DNA of 64,000 nt. It comes from Leptolyngbya sp. NIES-3755. GTDB taxonomy: Bacteria; Cyanobacteriota; Cyanobacteriia; Leptolyngbyales; Leptolyngbyaceae. The notes under the pieces are model-generated. The model was not told the origin of the DNA. It saw only the letters and a list, made by a program, of their open reading frames with translations, and searched no databases. A program made the translations under genes and the position numbers. Below, in pieces: positions 8,081 through 16,595 of the stretch. Each line of letters opens with the position of its first letter. Within the stretch, counting starts at the first letter, position 1. The DNA lies in the NCBI GenBank assembly GCA_001548435.1, contig AP017308.1, positions 1,745,030-1,809,029 of the forward strand, read 5' to 3'.

Positions 8081-9034
8081 ATGTGCCCGGAATTTAATTT
8101 CTCGATCGTGCTTGAAACCGAAAATCTGGCGAATGCGAATTTGAAAGGGTTATTGCGATCGCTGTCGAGTTTAGCAAGCCAAGATCCGTCCCCAATGGAG
8201 GCAAAAGAGGTTCTATTAATTGAAAGTGGCGATATTCCAGAAGATTTATTAATAGAATTAACAGCGCAATATCCTTGGATTAAAGTCTGTTCGGCTCCAG
8301 AAGGAACAGAATATTATGATTCAAAAATGTTAGGCGCAAAGTTAGCAACGGGGGACATTATTGTTTACTACGATTCAGATTGTGTGTATGAATCGGACTG
8401 GTTGAGAAAGATTTTGATCCCGTTTTACCAATCTGAAGAAATTCAAATTGTCGCAGGTGAAACGACAACGAGCGGCGTTGGAATTTACGGAACAGCGATG
8501 GCGCTAGGTTATATTTTCCCTCAGTATTCTGGACGAACAGAATTAACACCGGGAAAAAGCTACTTCTTGAATAATGTTGCGTTTCGTCGATCGTTTTTGC
8601 TCGATCACCCAATTCCGACAGATCTGCCTCTTTATCGGGGGAATTGTGCGATTCATGCTCATGAATTAGTTCAGTCTGGAACGATCATTTGGCAGCAACC
8701 TCAAGCTCGTGTGCTTCATGCTCCTCCAAATGGTTTATCACATTTCTTTTGGCGATTTCTATTAATTGGATACGATTACTATTGGCAGAAAAAATTAATT
8801 CCAAATTCAACCAGTGCTGAGCCTACAATGTCAGGTATGAAAGGGAAGTTAGGAATCTTTGTCGATCGTATTCGTAAAATGCTCGATCGAGATTTTCGCC
8901 ACGCTTATTTTCTCCTCTTTTCGCTACCCGTTGTCATCATTTCATCGCTTCTGATTTACATCGGTTATCTCATTACAAATCGTCAGCCAAACTATTTATT
9001 AAAAATCTACAACAAGCTTCTACACACAAAATAA
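8081..9034 (+). CDS. Family 2 glycosyltransferase
   Basis: A 317-residue GT-A fold glycosyltransferase. An N-terminal Rossmann-like half carries the metal/nucleotide-sugar motif DIIVYYDSDCVYESDWL (DxD-type, residues about 92-108), followed by the acceptor half (YFLNNVAFRRSFLL) and a C-terminal hydrophobic segment near residues 278-300 that would tether it to the membrane. Probable role is transfer of a sugar to a surface polysaccharide or lipid; donor and acceptor cannot be deduced. It is divergent from rnhA with 44 bp between the starts. Confidence 0.8.
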   Translation: MCPEFNFSIVLETENLANANLKGLLRSLSSLASQDPSPMEAKEVLLIESGDIPEDLLIELTAQYPWIKVCSAPEGTEYYDSKMLGAKLATGDIIVYYDSDCVYESDWLRKILIPFYQSEEIQIVAGETTTSGVGIYGTAMALGYIFPQYSGRTELTPGKSYFLNNVAFRRSFLLDHPIPTDLPLYRGNCAIHAHELVQSGTIIWQQPQARVLHAPPNGLSHFFWRFLLIGYDYYWQKKLIPNSTSAEPTMSGMKGKLGIFVDRIRKMLDRDFRHAYFLLFSLPVVIISSLLIYIGYLITNRQPNYLLKIYNKLLHTK

Positions 9035-9211
9035 ATCGTTTTGTATTCTGTATACATTCAAAAATAGAAAAATTAGAATCGAATGAGTAGAAAAAGGTGC
9101 AAGAGTCTGCAATAATTTACGCTTGCCGAAATGTACAGATTCAAAAGTTACAACAAGTCGGGCAGGTTTGGAGTAGAGTGATTCAGGCGAATCAAGGATA
9201 GGGAAAGTAGC

Positions 9212-9940
9212 TTGTTTTCAGGCAATGAAAGATTAAATCGATCGTCGATGTCGAGCGAACCAGAGCGAATGGCTCCCCTCGCCCGTCGTCAATCTTTGCA
9301 GGTACAAGCCTATCAAGCCTTACGATCGGCAATTTTGTCAGGCGAAATTACTTCTGGCACTCGGTTAGTCGAAACCCAACTCGCGAAACAGTTACAAGTC
9401 AGCCGCACCCCCATCCGAGAAGCGATCCGCCAGCTTCAGCAAGAAAATCTAATTACGATCGATACTGCTGGAACGCTCAGAGTTGCGACGTTATCAATGC
9501 AAGATGCCATCCAGCTTTACACGTGTCGAATCGCCTTAGAACAGCTATCCGTCGCGGGAGCTTGCGAGAATGCGACTGATAAAGAAATTGCTGCACTTCA
9601 AGAGTTAGTGATTGCGGCTGAACAGACGGATCGAGCAAATTCTACAAATGCTCATTTGCTAAATTTGGACTATCAATTTCATCGATCAATTGCTCGTAGC
9701 TCTGGAAATCTTTGGTTAACTTCGCTGCTCGATCAGGTGTTTGATCAAATGGCACTCTTGCGGATTCAAACCTTGCAGCGAAATCCTCAAGTGCTGGAAA
9801 TTCGACAGGAACATCGAGAGATTTATTCTGCGATCGCATCACGCAATCCTCAAAAAGCCGTTGATACGATCGTCGCTCATCTGTCAGCAAGTCGCGATCG
9901 AGTGATCCGTGAAATCGAACGATTGAGACAGGAAACTTAG
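9212..9940 (+). CDS. GntR-family transcriptional regulator, FadR/FCD subfamily
   Basis: An N-terminal winged helix (residues about 25-90: AYQALRSAILSGEITSGTRLVE, LQVSRTPIREAIRQL) is the GntR DNA-binding domain. An all-helical FCD ligand-binding domain follows (LYTCRIALEQLSV, LDYQFHRSIARSSGN, EHREIYSAIASRN); its D, H and H positions match the metal-binding set of FCD proteins. The effector is unknown; FadR-type members usually sense organic acids. TTG 9212 has a GGGAAAG upstream; ATG 9248 is the alternative start, 12 residues shorter. It precedes two ABC-2 permease genes by 45 bp and may be cotranscribed with them. Confidence 0.85.
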   Translation: MFSGNERLNRSSMSSEPERMAPLARRQSLQVQAYQALRSAILSGEITSGTRLVETQLAKQLQVSRTPIREAIRQLQQENLITIDTAGTLRVATLSMQDAIQLYTCRIALEQLSVAGACENATDKEIAALQELVIAAEQTDRANSTNAHLLNLDYQFHRSIARSSGNLWLTSLLDQVFDQMALLRIQTLQRNPQVLEIRQEHREIYSAIASRNPQKAVDTIVAHLSASRDRVIREIERLRQET

Positions 9941-9985
9941 ATTATTTCCGACTAGCATAAATATCAGTCGAGCAATGAAAACAGC

Positions 9986-10774
9986 ATGAAGCGATTTTTT
10001 CGGGTGTTTAAGACTCTGCTGCTGGTTTATTACGCCTATATGGTGGAATACCGAGCAGAACTAATTCTTTGGGTACTTTCGGGATCACTGCCGATTATTT
10101 TAATGGGAGTTTGGACGCAAGCCGCACGACAAAGTAATTTTGGGCTGACTCCAACCGATTTCGCTCGTTACTTTTTATCCGTGTTTTTAGTGCGGCAACT
10201 TACCGTAGTGTGGGTGATTTGGGAATTTGAACGGGAGGTGATCGAGGGCAAGCTATCTCTACGATTGTTACAACCGATCGATCCGGTTTGGCATCATGTG
10301 TTTTCTCACGTTTCAGAACGATTTGCCCGAATTCCATTTGCGATGTTGCTGATCGTTTTATTTTTCTTTTTATATCCAACTGCGATTTGGGTTCCGAGTT
10401 TTACAACGGTAATTTTATTTGCGATATCGATCGTATTAGCATTCACGTTGAACTTCCTGATTCAATACACATTGGCATTATTAGCATTTTGGACAGAACG
10501 AGCCAGTTCACTCCAAGAATTCTGGTTCCTGTTCTATCTATTTCTCTCTGGTGTCATTGCGCCATTAGAGGTGTTTCCACCTGCCGTCAGAACGATCGCA
10601 TTATTCACGCCATTTCCATATCTTGTGAACTTCCCCGCAAACATTTTGGTTGGATTGCCGATCGATCTGGTTCAGGGCTTTCTCGTGATGATCGGTTGGA
10701 GTGCAGGATTTTTCGTATTGAATCGCTGGTTATGGAAACAAGGACTTAAGCAATATTCAGGAATGGGCGCATGA
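9986..10774 (+). CDS. ABC-2 type permease, first of a pair
   Basis: A 262-residue membrane protein with six predicted helices, of the ABC2_membrane_6 (formerly DUF990) type. It contains WEFEREVIEGKLSLRLLQPIDP, the conserved amphipathic loop of this family, and the FLSGVIAPLEVFP segment late in the protein. It overlaps the next gene by 4 bp (ATGA), so the two are translationally coupled and probably form a heterodimeric export channel. No ATPase gene is adjacent; a matching DrrA-like ATPase occurs at 49295-50146. Substrate unknown. Confidence 0.85.
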   Translation: MKRFFRVFKTLLLVYYAYMVEYRAELILWVLSGSLPIILMGVWTQAARQSNFGLTPTDFARYFLSVFLVRQLTVVWVIWEFEREVIEGKLSLRLLQPIDPVWHHVFSHVSERFARIPFAMLLIVLFFFLYPTAIWVPSFTTVILFAISIVLAFTLNFLIQYTLALLAFWTERASSLQEFWFLFYLFLSGVIAPLEVFPPAVRTIALFTPFPYLVNFPANILVGLPIDLVQGFLVMIGWSAGFFVLNRWLWKQGLKQYSGMGA

Positions 10775-11553
10775 GACGGTATTTTCAGGTTTTGCAATTA
10801 TTTTGGAGAACTGCGATCGCGGCTGAACTCGAATACCGCATTAATTTCCTAATCGCAGCGTTCACCAGTTTGGGTGGATTAGTCGGCAGCCTATTCAGCT
10901 TATTTTTGTTCTATCAAACAGGCTATACGTTCGCGGGTTGGCGTTGGGAAGAAGCCTTAATCGTGGTAGGAATTTTCACGCTATTAGAGGGTTTTTCCAG
11001 CACCTTTCTCGCCCCAAATTTGAATCGAATTGTCCGGCATGTGCAAGAAGGAACGCTGGATTTTGTTTTACTCAAACCCATTAATTCCCAGTTTTGGCTA
11101 TCTGGTCATACGATTTCACCTTGGGGATTGCCCGACATTATCTTTGGTGCGATCGTCATTTTCTACGCAGGTGGCAGACTCGGTATTTCTCCAAGTGCTT
11201 ATTTAGTTAGCCTAATCCCATTAGTCTTCGGATTGGCGATTCTATATAGTCTCTGGTTCATGTTAGGCGCAACCAGCATTTGGTTTGTCAAAATCTATAA
11301 CGTGACTGAAGTATTGCGAGGACTGATCGAAGCGGGACGATATCCGATGGCAGCGTATCCGATCGCGTATCAGTTCTTTTTCACGTTCATTGTTCCAGTC
11401 GCTTTTCTGACCACAATTCCAGCCGAAGCGATGTTGGGACGAACTGAATATAGCTGGATAATCGGAGCGGGAATTTTAGCGATCGTGCTTCTGTTCGTCT
11501 CCCGCTTTTTCTGGAGATTCGCGCTCCGGTTCTACACGAGTGCTTCCTCATGA
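10771..11553 (+). CDS. ABC-2 type permease, second of a pair
   Basis: Paralogous partner of the preceding permease: 260 residues, six hydrophobic segments, with the equivalent loop NRIVRHVQEGTLDFVLLKPINSQFW followed by the membrane core. The start ATG overlaps the upstream TGA. The two-permease arrangement is standard for ABC2_membrane_6 exporters, which need a separate ATP-binding subunit. An 86-bp gap separates it from the small DUF4351-like gene. Confidence 0.85.
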   Translation: MRRYFQVLQLFWRTAIAAELEYRINFLIAAFTSLGGLVGSLFSLFLFYQTGYTFAGWRWEEALIVVGIFTLLEGFSSTFLAPNLNRIVRHVQEGTLDFVLLKPINSQFWLSGHTISPWGLPDIIFGAIVIFYAGGRLGISPSAYLVSLIPLVFGLAILYSLWFMLGATSIWFVKIYNVTEVLRGLIEAGRYPMAAYPIAYQFFFTFIVPVAFLTTIPAEAMLGRTEYSWIIGAGILAIVLLFVSRFFWRFALRFYTSASS

Positions 11554-11639
11554 TTGATCACGATTATTCGTTTATTTAAGAAGACCAAGCGTTTCAAATT
11601 GAGATTGGTAGACTAGAAACACGAGAGAGGCAAGACGTT

Positions 11640-11849
11640 ATGGAAATCGTAACAAGCTGGATGGAACAAGGTATCGATCAAGGAACACGATCGCTAGTTC
11701 TTCAACAATTAGCAACGCTGCTCGGTGAACTGCCAGAGCCAATCAAAACTCAGATTCAAGAATTACCGAGCGATCGTATTCAGTCCCTCAGTCTTGCGTT
11801 GCTCCGATTTCAATCGATCAGCGATTTAGAACAATGGCTGGAAAGGTAG
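11640..11849 (+). CDS. Orphan DUF4351-like domain protein
   Basis: A 69-residue protein consisting only of a DUF4351-like domain (SLVLQQLATLLGELPEPIK, LSLALLRFQSISDLEQWL). In cyanobacteria this domain normally forms the C-terminal tail of Rpn/PD-(D/E)XK transposase-like nucleases, about 300 residues long. Here nothing upstream resembles the nuclease, so it is either a relic or a stand-alone domain. It has its own ATG, preceded by GAGAGG at 11625-11630. Function unknown. Confidence 0.55.
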   Translation: MEIVTSWMEQGIDQGTRSLVLQQLATLLGELPEPIKTQIQELPSDRIQSLSLALLRFQSISDLEQWLER

Positions 11850-11918
11850 CGAATGTACTCGATCAACGTTGCCAAATCTCGTTAAGCTAGTGCAATCAAT
11901 TTTTCGCACTCCTAGCCC

Positions 11919-12620
11919 ATGACGCTCGTTCCCCTCATTGGAATCACCAGCCATAGCCGCAATTCGGTTGGTGAAGTTGTTCTCCCTGGAACTTATATCG
12001 ATGCCGTTCAATCCGCTGGCGGCAATCCAATTCTGCTTCCTCCAACGCAGACTGATCCTGAATCTTTGCTGAATGTTTTGGATGGGTTAATTCTTTCTGG
12101 CGGGGGAGATATCCACCCAATTCACTATAACGGCGAAGATCATCCAACAATTTACGGAATTGATGACGATCGAGATACTTTCGAGATCACATTAGCAAAA
12201 TTAGCTCTAATTAAAAAAATTCCAGTTTTGGGAATCTGCCGAGGAATGCAAATTCTAACAGTCGCAACAGGCGGAAACCTAATCCAGCACGTTCCCGAAG
12301 TGTATGGAGACACGATCGACCATCGTTTGGATAATCCGCGTCGTCCGATTCCTCACGATGTCGAGATTTTGCCAGAAAGTAAATTATTTCAACTGCTCGA
12401 AGAATCACACTTAAATATTGTGTCTTGGCATCATCAAGCCGTGGCGGAATTTAGTTCGGATTGGCAACTCGCGGCTCGATCAAGTGATGGAATTATCGAA
12501 GCGATCGAACATCAAACTCATCCGTGGGCGATCGCACTTCAGTGGCATCCAGAATTGTCGATCGAAGATCCGGCACATCAGAGATTTTTTCGATCGTTCG
12601 TTTCAGCCTGTCGAGTTTGA
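11919..12620 (+). CDS. Class-I glutamine amidotransferase-like hydrolase (peptidase C26, PuuD-like)
   Basis: A 233-residue protein of the gamma-glutamyl-gamma-aminobutyrate hydrolase group. The family landmarks are GGGDIHPIHY, the nucleophile elbow GICRGMQ with its Cys, SWHHQAV, and the C-terminal LQWHPE giving the His-Glu of the triad. Members cleave gamma-glutamyl amides such as those of putrescine catabolism; the exact substrate here is inferred only from family. The last 43 bp overlap the convergent sufR gene, an unusually long coding overlap. Confidence 0.85.
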   Translation: MTLVPLIGITSHSRNSVGEVVLPGTYIDAVQSAGGNPILLPPTQTDPESLLNVLDGLILSGGGDIHPIHYNGEDHPTIYGIDDDRDTFEITLAKLALIKKIPVLGICRGMQILTVATGGNLIQHVPEVYGDTIDHRLDNPRRPIPHDVEILPESKLFQLLEESHLNIVSWHHQAVAEFSSDWQLAARSSDGIIEAIEHQTHPWAIALQWHPELSIEDPAHQRFFRSFVSACRV

Positions 12621-13240
12621 ATCAAATATCCACAGCGATGTTCGCCATTCACCTGCCAGTGAGTCCGTTCAACCTTACAATCGGGAAGCGCGATCGCGAA
12701 CATCTCTAATTCATGCCCACACACACTCGGAAACGATTCGGCAATTTGCGCGATCGCACAGTTATATTCTGTTAAAACAAACTTATCAGATTCTACCGGA
12801 TGAGATTCCGCCATGTAGCCTTCTGAAATTCTTAGTTCAACAAGGTTCGCCACTCGTTCCGCGACTGAACCTGTGCCAATTCGATCGCGATATTCGATCG
12901 CTTTGCGCTGCCATTGTTTTTGAAGAATCGACTTCATTTGGTCTTTGCTGACCGTTTCTGCCAGCGTTCCAAGCAGCGATACGGCGAACTCATCATATCG
13001 ATCGGGAAACTGCGATCGACCCGCCCGACTCAGTTCATACACATAATTCGGGCGACCCATTCCTGCCTGAATTGCCTTGTGCAGAATTAATCCTTCCGTT
13101 TCTAAATCCTTCAAATGTCGTCGAATCGCTTGAGGACTCACCTGCAACCGTTCCGCCAACTCTTGTGCGGTCGATTCACCTTGCTTCAGAAGATGCTGCA
13201 AAATATCTTGTTTCGTCGAGGGTTGCTGAGTCGTGGTCAT
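12578..13240 (-). CDS. sufR: Fe-S cluster-sensing repressor of the suf operon
   Basis: A DeoR/ArsR-like winged helix (residues about 10-75, QELAERLQVSPQAIRRHLKDLE) is followed by a sensor domain. Four cysteines, C161, C174, C188 and C203, show the C-X12-C-X13-C-X14-C spacing characteristic of SufR, which binds [4Fe-4S] clusters and represses sufBCDS and itself. The gene is divergent from ftrC-sufB..., and two CAAC-N6-GTTG operators lie between (13331-13384). The length of 220 residues is normal. The 3' end overlaps the convergent amidotransferase gene. Confidence 0.95.
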   Translation of the reverse strand: MTTTQQPSTKQDILQHLLKQGESTAQELAERLQVSPQAIRRHLKDLETEGLILHKAIQAGMGRPNYVYELSRAGRSQFPDRYDEFAVSLLGTLAETVSKDQMKSILQKQWQRKAIEYRDRIGTGSVAERVANLVELRISEGYMAESHPVESDKFVLTEYNCAIAQIAESFPSVCGHELEMFAIALPDCKVERTHWQVNGEHRCGYLIQTRQAETNDRKNL

Positions 13241-13330
13241 GGTGTGGTCTCACGTCAACGAATCGTAACGTTAGTTTACTCGAAATTCTCGATCATTCTC
13301 GTCTTGTCGAAGGGCAGAAATTCACTTTGA

Positions 13331-13384
13331 CAACACCTAAGTTGCTAAAGTACTCTACAATAGAGTTAAGCAACACAGAAGTTG
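13331..13384. promoter_or_regulatory. Pair of SufR operators between sufR and ftrC-suf
   Basis: CAAC-ACCTAA-GTTG (13331-13344) and CAAC-ACAGAA-GTTG (13371-13384) are both exact CAAC-N6-GTTG inverted repeats, the element described for SufR in Synechocystis. Their centres are 40 bp apart, close to four helical turns, so dimers would bind one face. TTGACA at 13327-13332 overlaps the first box, with TACTCT 18 bp downstream as a possible -10 for the suf direction. Repression of both directions is inferred from this position. Confidence 0.85.
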
Positions 13385-13491
13385 TTTTAATTATAAACCG
13401 ATCTCTGTCGTTTCCGCTTTTCTCGCTCAATAGCGCAACATTCGTGTTGTTTTAGTAATAAGATCCATTAGATGTCCTGCTGATTTGGCTC

Positions 13492-13854
13492 ATGAATACT
13501 GAAACTCAGACTACACAAGCAACCGATAAGCACCTCGAAGCAATGCGCCACTTTTCGGAGCAATACGCAAAGCGCACCGGAACTTATTTCTGCGTCGATC
13601 CAGGTGTGACTGCCGTAGTGATCGAAGGATTAGCGAAGCACAAAGACGACTTGGGAGCGCCCCTCTGTCCCTGCCGTCACTACGAAGACAAAGAAGCTGA
13701 AGTATCTGCCGCTTATTGGAATTGTCCTTGTGTGCCGATGCGGGAGCGGAAAGAATGCCACTGTATGTTATTCCTCACGCCGGACAACGACTTCGCAGGC
13801 GAAAGACAAGATATTACCTTTGACGAGATCCGCAATCACACCAATCTCGGTTAA
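13492..13854 (+). CDS. ftrC: Ferredoxin-thioredoxin reductase, catalytic (beta) subunit
   Basis: Transfers electrons from reduced ferredoxin to thioredoxin via a [4Fe-4S] cluster and a redox disulfide. The 120-residue protein has the diagnostic CPC (59-61), CPC (78-80) and CHC (89-91) motifs with spacings of 16 and 8 residues, as in characterised FTR. The ATG at 13492 is 107 bp from the nearer SufR box and the gene precedes sufB by 48 bp, so it should be controlled with the suf genes. The variable subunit (ftrV) is not in the window. Confidence 0.95.
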   Translation: MNTETQTTQATDKHLEAMRHFSEQYAKRTGTYFCVDPGVTAVVIEGLAKHKDDLGAPLCPCRHYEDKEAEVSAAYWNCPCVPMRERKECHCMLFLTPDNDFAGERQDITFDEIRNHTNLG

Positions 13855-13902
13855 GACCGCTCTTTTCCAACCCTCTAGATTCTGAGAACACTGAATTTAA
13901 CC

Positions 13903-15339
13903 ATGAGTGCAACCGTTCAAACGCTCGTTAACCAACCCTACAAGTACGGATTCGTTACCAATATCGAAGCCGATACGATTCCCCGTGGACTCAGCGAGGA
14001 TGTCATCCGTTTGATTTCTGCCAAGAAGGAAGAGCCAGAGTGGATGCTCGATTTCCGGTTGCGCTCTTATCGGCAGTGGTTGAAGATGACAGAGCCAGAC
14101 TGGGCGAAATTTGGCTATTCCGCGATCGATTATCAAAACATCATTTACTATTCGGCTCCCAAGGTCAGCGAGAAGAAGAAAAGCCTCGAAGAAGTTGATC
14201 CCGAATTGTTGGAGACTTTCGAGAAGTTGGGGATTCCTCTCTCTGAGCAGAAGCGATTGAGCAATGTTGCCGTAGACGCGATCTTTGATAGTGTCTCTGT
14301 TGCGACCACGTTCAAGGAGAAGCTGGCGAAAGATGGCGTGATCTTCTGTTCGTTCTCTGAAGCGGTGAAGGAGCATCCGGAGCTAATTAAGAAGTATCTG
14401 GGCAGTGTGGTTCCGCCTGCTGATAACTATTTCGCGGCTTTGAATTCTGCTGTGTTTAGTGATGGTTCGTTTGTGTTCATTCCCAAAGGCGTGAAGTGCC
14501 CGATGGAACTCTCGACCTATTTCCGCATTAATAACGGGGAGTCGGGACAGTTCGAGCGGACTTTGATCGTGGCGGAAGAAGGCGCACAGGTGAGCTATCT
14601 CGAAGGCTGTACTGCACCGATGTACGACTCGAATCAGCTTCATGCCGCAGTCGTTGAGTTGGTCGCACTTGATCATGCTGACATCAAGTATTCGACGGTT
14701 CAGAACTGGTACGCAGGAGACGCAAACGGAAAAGGCGGTATCTACAATTTCGTCACTAAGCGCGGCATGTGCAAAGGGGTAAATTCTAAGATTTCCTGGA
14801 CGCAGGTAGAGACCGGATCAGCGATTACTTGGAAGTATCCGAGTTGTGTCCTGGTGGGTGATAATTCCGTCGGTGAGTTCTACTCGGTCGCACTGACGAA
14901 CAATCATCAGATGGCAGATACCGGAACCAAGATGATTCACGTCGGCAAGAATACCCGCAGCACGATTATCTCGAAAGGGATTTCGGCGGGTCAGTCGAGA
15001 AATAGCTATCGTGGCTTAGTAAAAATTTCACCGCAAGCATCGGGAGCGCGGAACTATTCGCAGTGTGATTCGATGTTAATTGGCGATCGCGCTCAAGCGA
15101 ATACGTTCCCGTACATCCAAGTGCAGAACAACCAAGGCAAGGTCGAGCACGAGGCTTCCACCTCCAAGATTGGGGAAGACCAATTGTTCTATTTTGCTCA
15201 ACGGGGCATTTCTCCAGAAGACGCGATTTCGATGATGATTAGCGGTTTCTGTCAGGATGTGTTTAACCAGTTGCCGATGGAGTTTGCAGTCGAAGCAGAT
15301 AAGCTTTTGAGTCTGAAACTTGAAGGCAGCGTGGGTTAA
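13903..15339 (+). CDS. sufB: Fe-S cluster assembly scaffold SufB
   Basis: Core of the SufBC2D complex that assembles Fe-S clusters in the cytoplasm. The 478-residue length is normal. Family landmarks: [15 protein letters not shown], the beta-helix region with [52 protein letters not shown] and [16 protein letters not shown], ending in the helical [13 protein letters not shown]. The C in SQCDSM corresponds to the conserved essential Cys. It is the first structural suf gene, followed 17 bp later by an aspartyl-protease-like gene before sufC. Confidence 0.97.
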   Translation: MSATVQTLVNQPYKYGFVTNIEADTIPRGLSEDVIRLISAKKEEPEWMLDFRLRSYRQWLKMTEPDWAKFGYSAIDYQNIIYYSAPKVSEKKKSLEEVDPELLETFEKLGIPLSEQKRLSNVAVDAIFDSVSVATTFKEKLAKDGVIFCSFSEAVKEHPELIKKYLGSVVPPADNYFAALNSAVFSDGSFVFIPKGVKCPMELSTYFRINNGESGQFERTLIVAEEGAQVSYLEGCTAPMYDSNQLHAAVVELVALDHADIKYSTVQNWYAGDANGKGGIYNFVTKRGMCKGVNSKISWTQVETGSAITWKYPSCVLVGDNSVGEFYSVALTNNHQMADTGTKMIHVGKNTRSTIISKGISAGQSRNSYRGLVKISPQASGARNYSQCDSMLIGDRAQANTFPYIQVQNNQGKVEHEASTSKIGEDQLFYFAQRGISPEDAISMMISGFCQDVFNQLPMEFAVEADKLLSLKLEGSVG

Positions 15340-15356
15340 TCGGGAGTGTGATTCGG

Positions 15357-15785
15357 ATGGCAGGCATGGGGCTAGTTTACGCTGAGATTGAATTGGTGCG
15401 AGGTGCAGATGTCGTTCTCGCTCAAGAAGGCTTTATCGAGCCTGAGCAGATTCGACGCTGTACCGTTCAAGCCTTAGTGGATAGCGGTGCGACCATGCTT
15501 GCCATTCCAGAAATTGTGCGATCGCAATTAGAGCTACGCAAAACTCGCGAAATCGAAGCAGATTTAGCAGATGGTTCGAGCGTGAGTTTGGATGTGGTTG
15601 GACCGATAGAAGTGAGGTTTCAGAATCGGCGGACATTTGTAGAAGCGATCGTGACTCCGAACTCTACAACGGTCTTACTTGGAGCAATTCCGATGGAAGG
15701 AATGGATGTGTTGATTGATCCAAAGCGACAACGATTGATCGTCAATCCAGAGAGTCCAGAAATCGCAAAAATGATGTTGATGTAA
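15357..15785 (+). CDS. Clan AA aspartyl protease-like protein inside the suf operon
   Basis: A 142-residue protein with the retropepsin-type motif ALVDSGATMLAIPE (catalytic Asp in DSG) and the second-half landmark TTVLLGAIPMEGMDVLIDP; it matches single-domain clan AA proteases found in bacteria and would act as a homodimer. ATG 15357 is preferred: CGGGAG lies about 10 bases upstream, whereas GTG 15348 is too close to it. It lies in the same direction between sufB (17 bp) and sufC (27 bp), so it is probably cotranscribed. No direct role in Fe-S assembly is known; similar small proteases are also often near toxin-antitoxin or PIN genes. Confidence 0.8.
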   Translation: MAGMGLVYAEIELVRGADVVLAQEGFIEPEQIRRCTVQALVDSGATMLAIPEIVRSQLELRKTREIEADLADGSSVSLDVVGPIEVRFQNRRTFVEAIVTPNSTTVLLGAIPMEGMDVLIDPKRQRLIVNPESPEIAKMMLM

Positions 15786-15812
15786 TGGGACGCAGCAGTT
15801 AGGAGGGCACGA

Positions 15813-16595
15813 ATGATTGTTGAAAATGGTGAAGTGATTCTGTCAGTTAAGGATCTAACTGCTGAGATTAATGAAACTCCGATTTTGAAGGGGATGAATC
15901 TCGAAATTAAAGCAGGTGAGATTCACGCGATTATGGGTCCGAATGGATCGGGAAAAAGTACATTTTCTAAGATTCTGGCGGGACATCCCGCATACACGGT
16001 AACAGGTGGAGAAATTCTATTCCGTGGACAAGATTTATTAGAGCTAGAACCGCATGAACGGGCGAATTCTGGCGTATTTTTGGCATTTCAATATCCGTTA
16101 GAAATTCCAGGTGTCACGAATGTGGATTTCTTGCGAGTTTCGTACAATGCGAAGCGCAAACAAGAAGGTTTAGAGGAATTGGATGCGTTCGATTTTGATG
16201 ACATCGTGCATTCAAAATTAGACTTGCTCAAGATGGATGCAGGATTTCTCTCTCGTAGCGTGAACGAAGGTTTTTCCGGGGGTGAGAAGAAGCGGAATGA
16301 AATCTTGCAAATGGCATTGTTAGAGCCGAGATTAGGCATTTTGGACGAGATCGATTCTGGTTTAGATATCGATGCGCTGAAAGTTGTTGCCAATGGTGTA
16401 AACGCAATCACGACAGCGGAAAATGCAACGCTTGTGATCACACACTATCAGCGGTTATTGAATTACATCACGCCGGATTTTGTTCATGTCATGGCAGATG
16501 GGCGAATTCTGCTGAGTGGCGGTAAAGAACTGGCGCTAGAGCTTGAAGCGAAAGGCTATGACTGGGTTGTAGAAGGTGAAACGGTAGGTGCATGA
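15813..16595 (+). CDS. sufC: Fe-S assembly ATPase SufC
   Basis: ABC-type ATPase of the SufBC2D scaffold. Walker A is GPNGSGKST, the signature is [13 protein letters not shown], Walker B is [16 protein letters not shown] and the switch His is in VITHYQRLL. The signature with KK and the DEIDSGLD Walker B are SufC-specific. 260 residues. A good ribosome site (GGAGG) precedes the ATG. It overlaps sufD by 4 bp. Confidence 0.97.
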   Translation: MIVENGEVILSVKDLTAEINETPILKGMNLEIKAGEIHAIMGPNGSGKSTFSKILAGHPAYTVTGGEILFRGQDLLELEPHERANSGVFLAFQYPLEIPGVTNVDFLRVSYNAKRKQEGLEELDAFDFDDIVHSKLDLLKMDAGFLSRSVNEGFSGGEKKRNEILQMALLEPRLGILDEIDSGLDIDALKVVANGVNAITTAENATLVITHYQRLLNYITPDFVHVMADGRILLSGGKELALELEAKGYDWVVEGETVGA

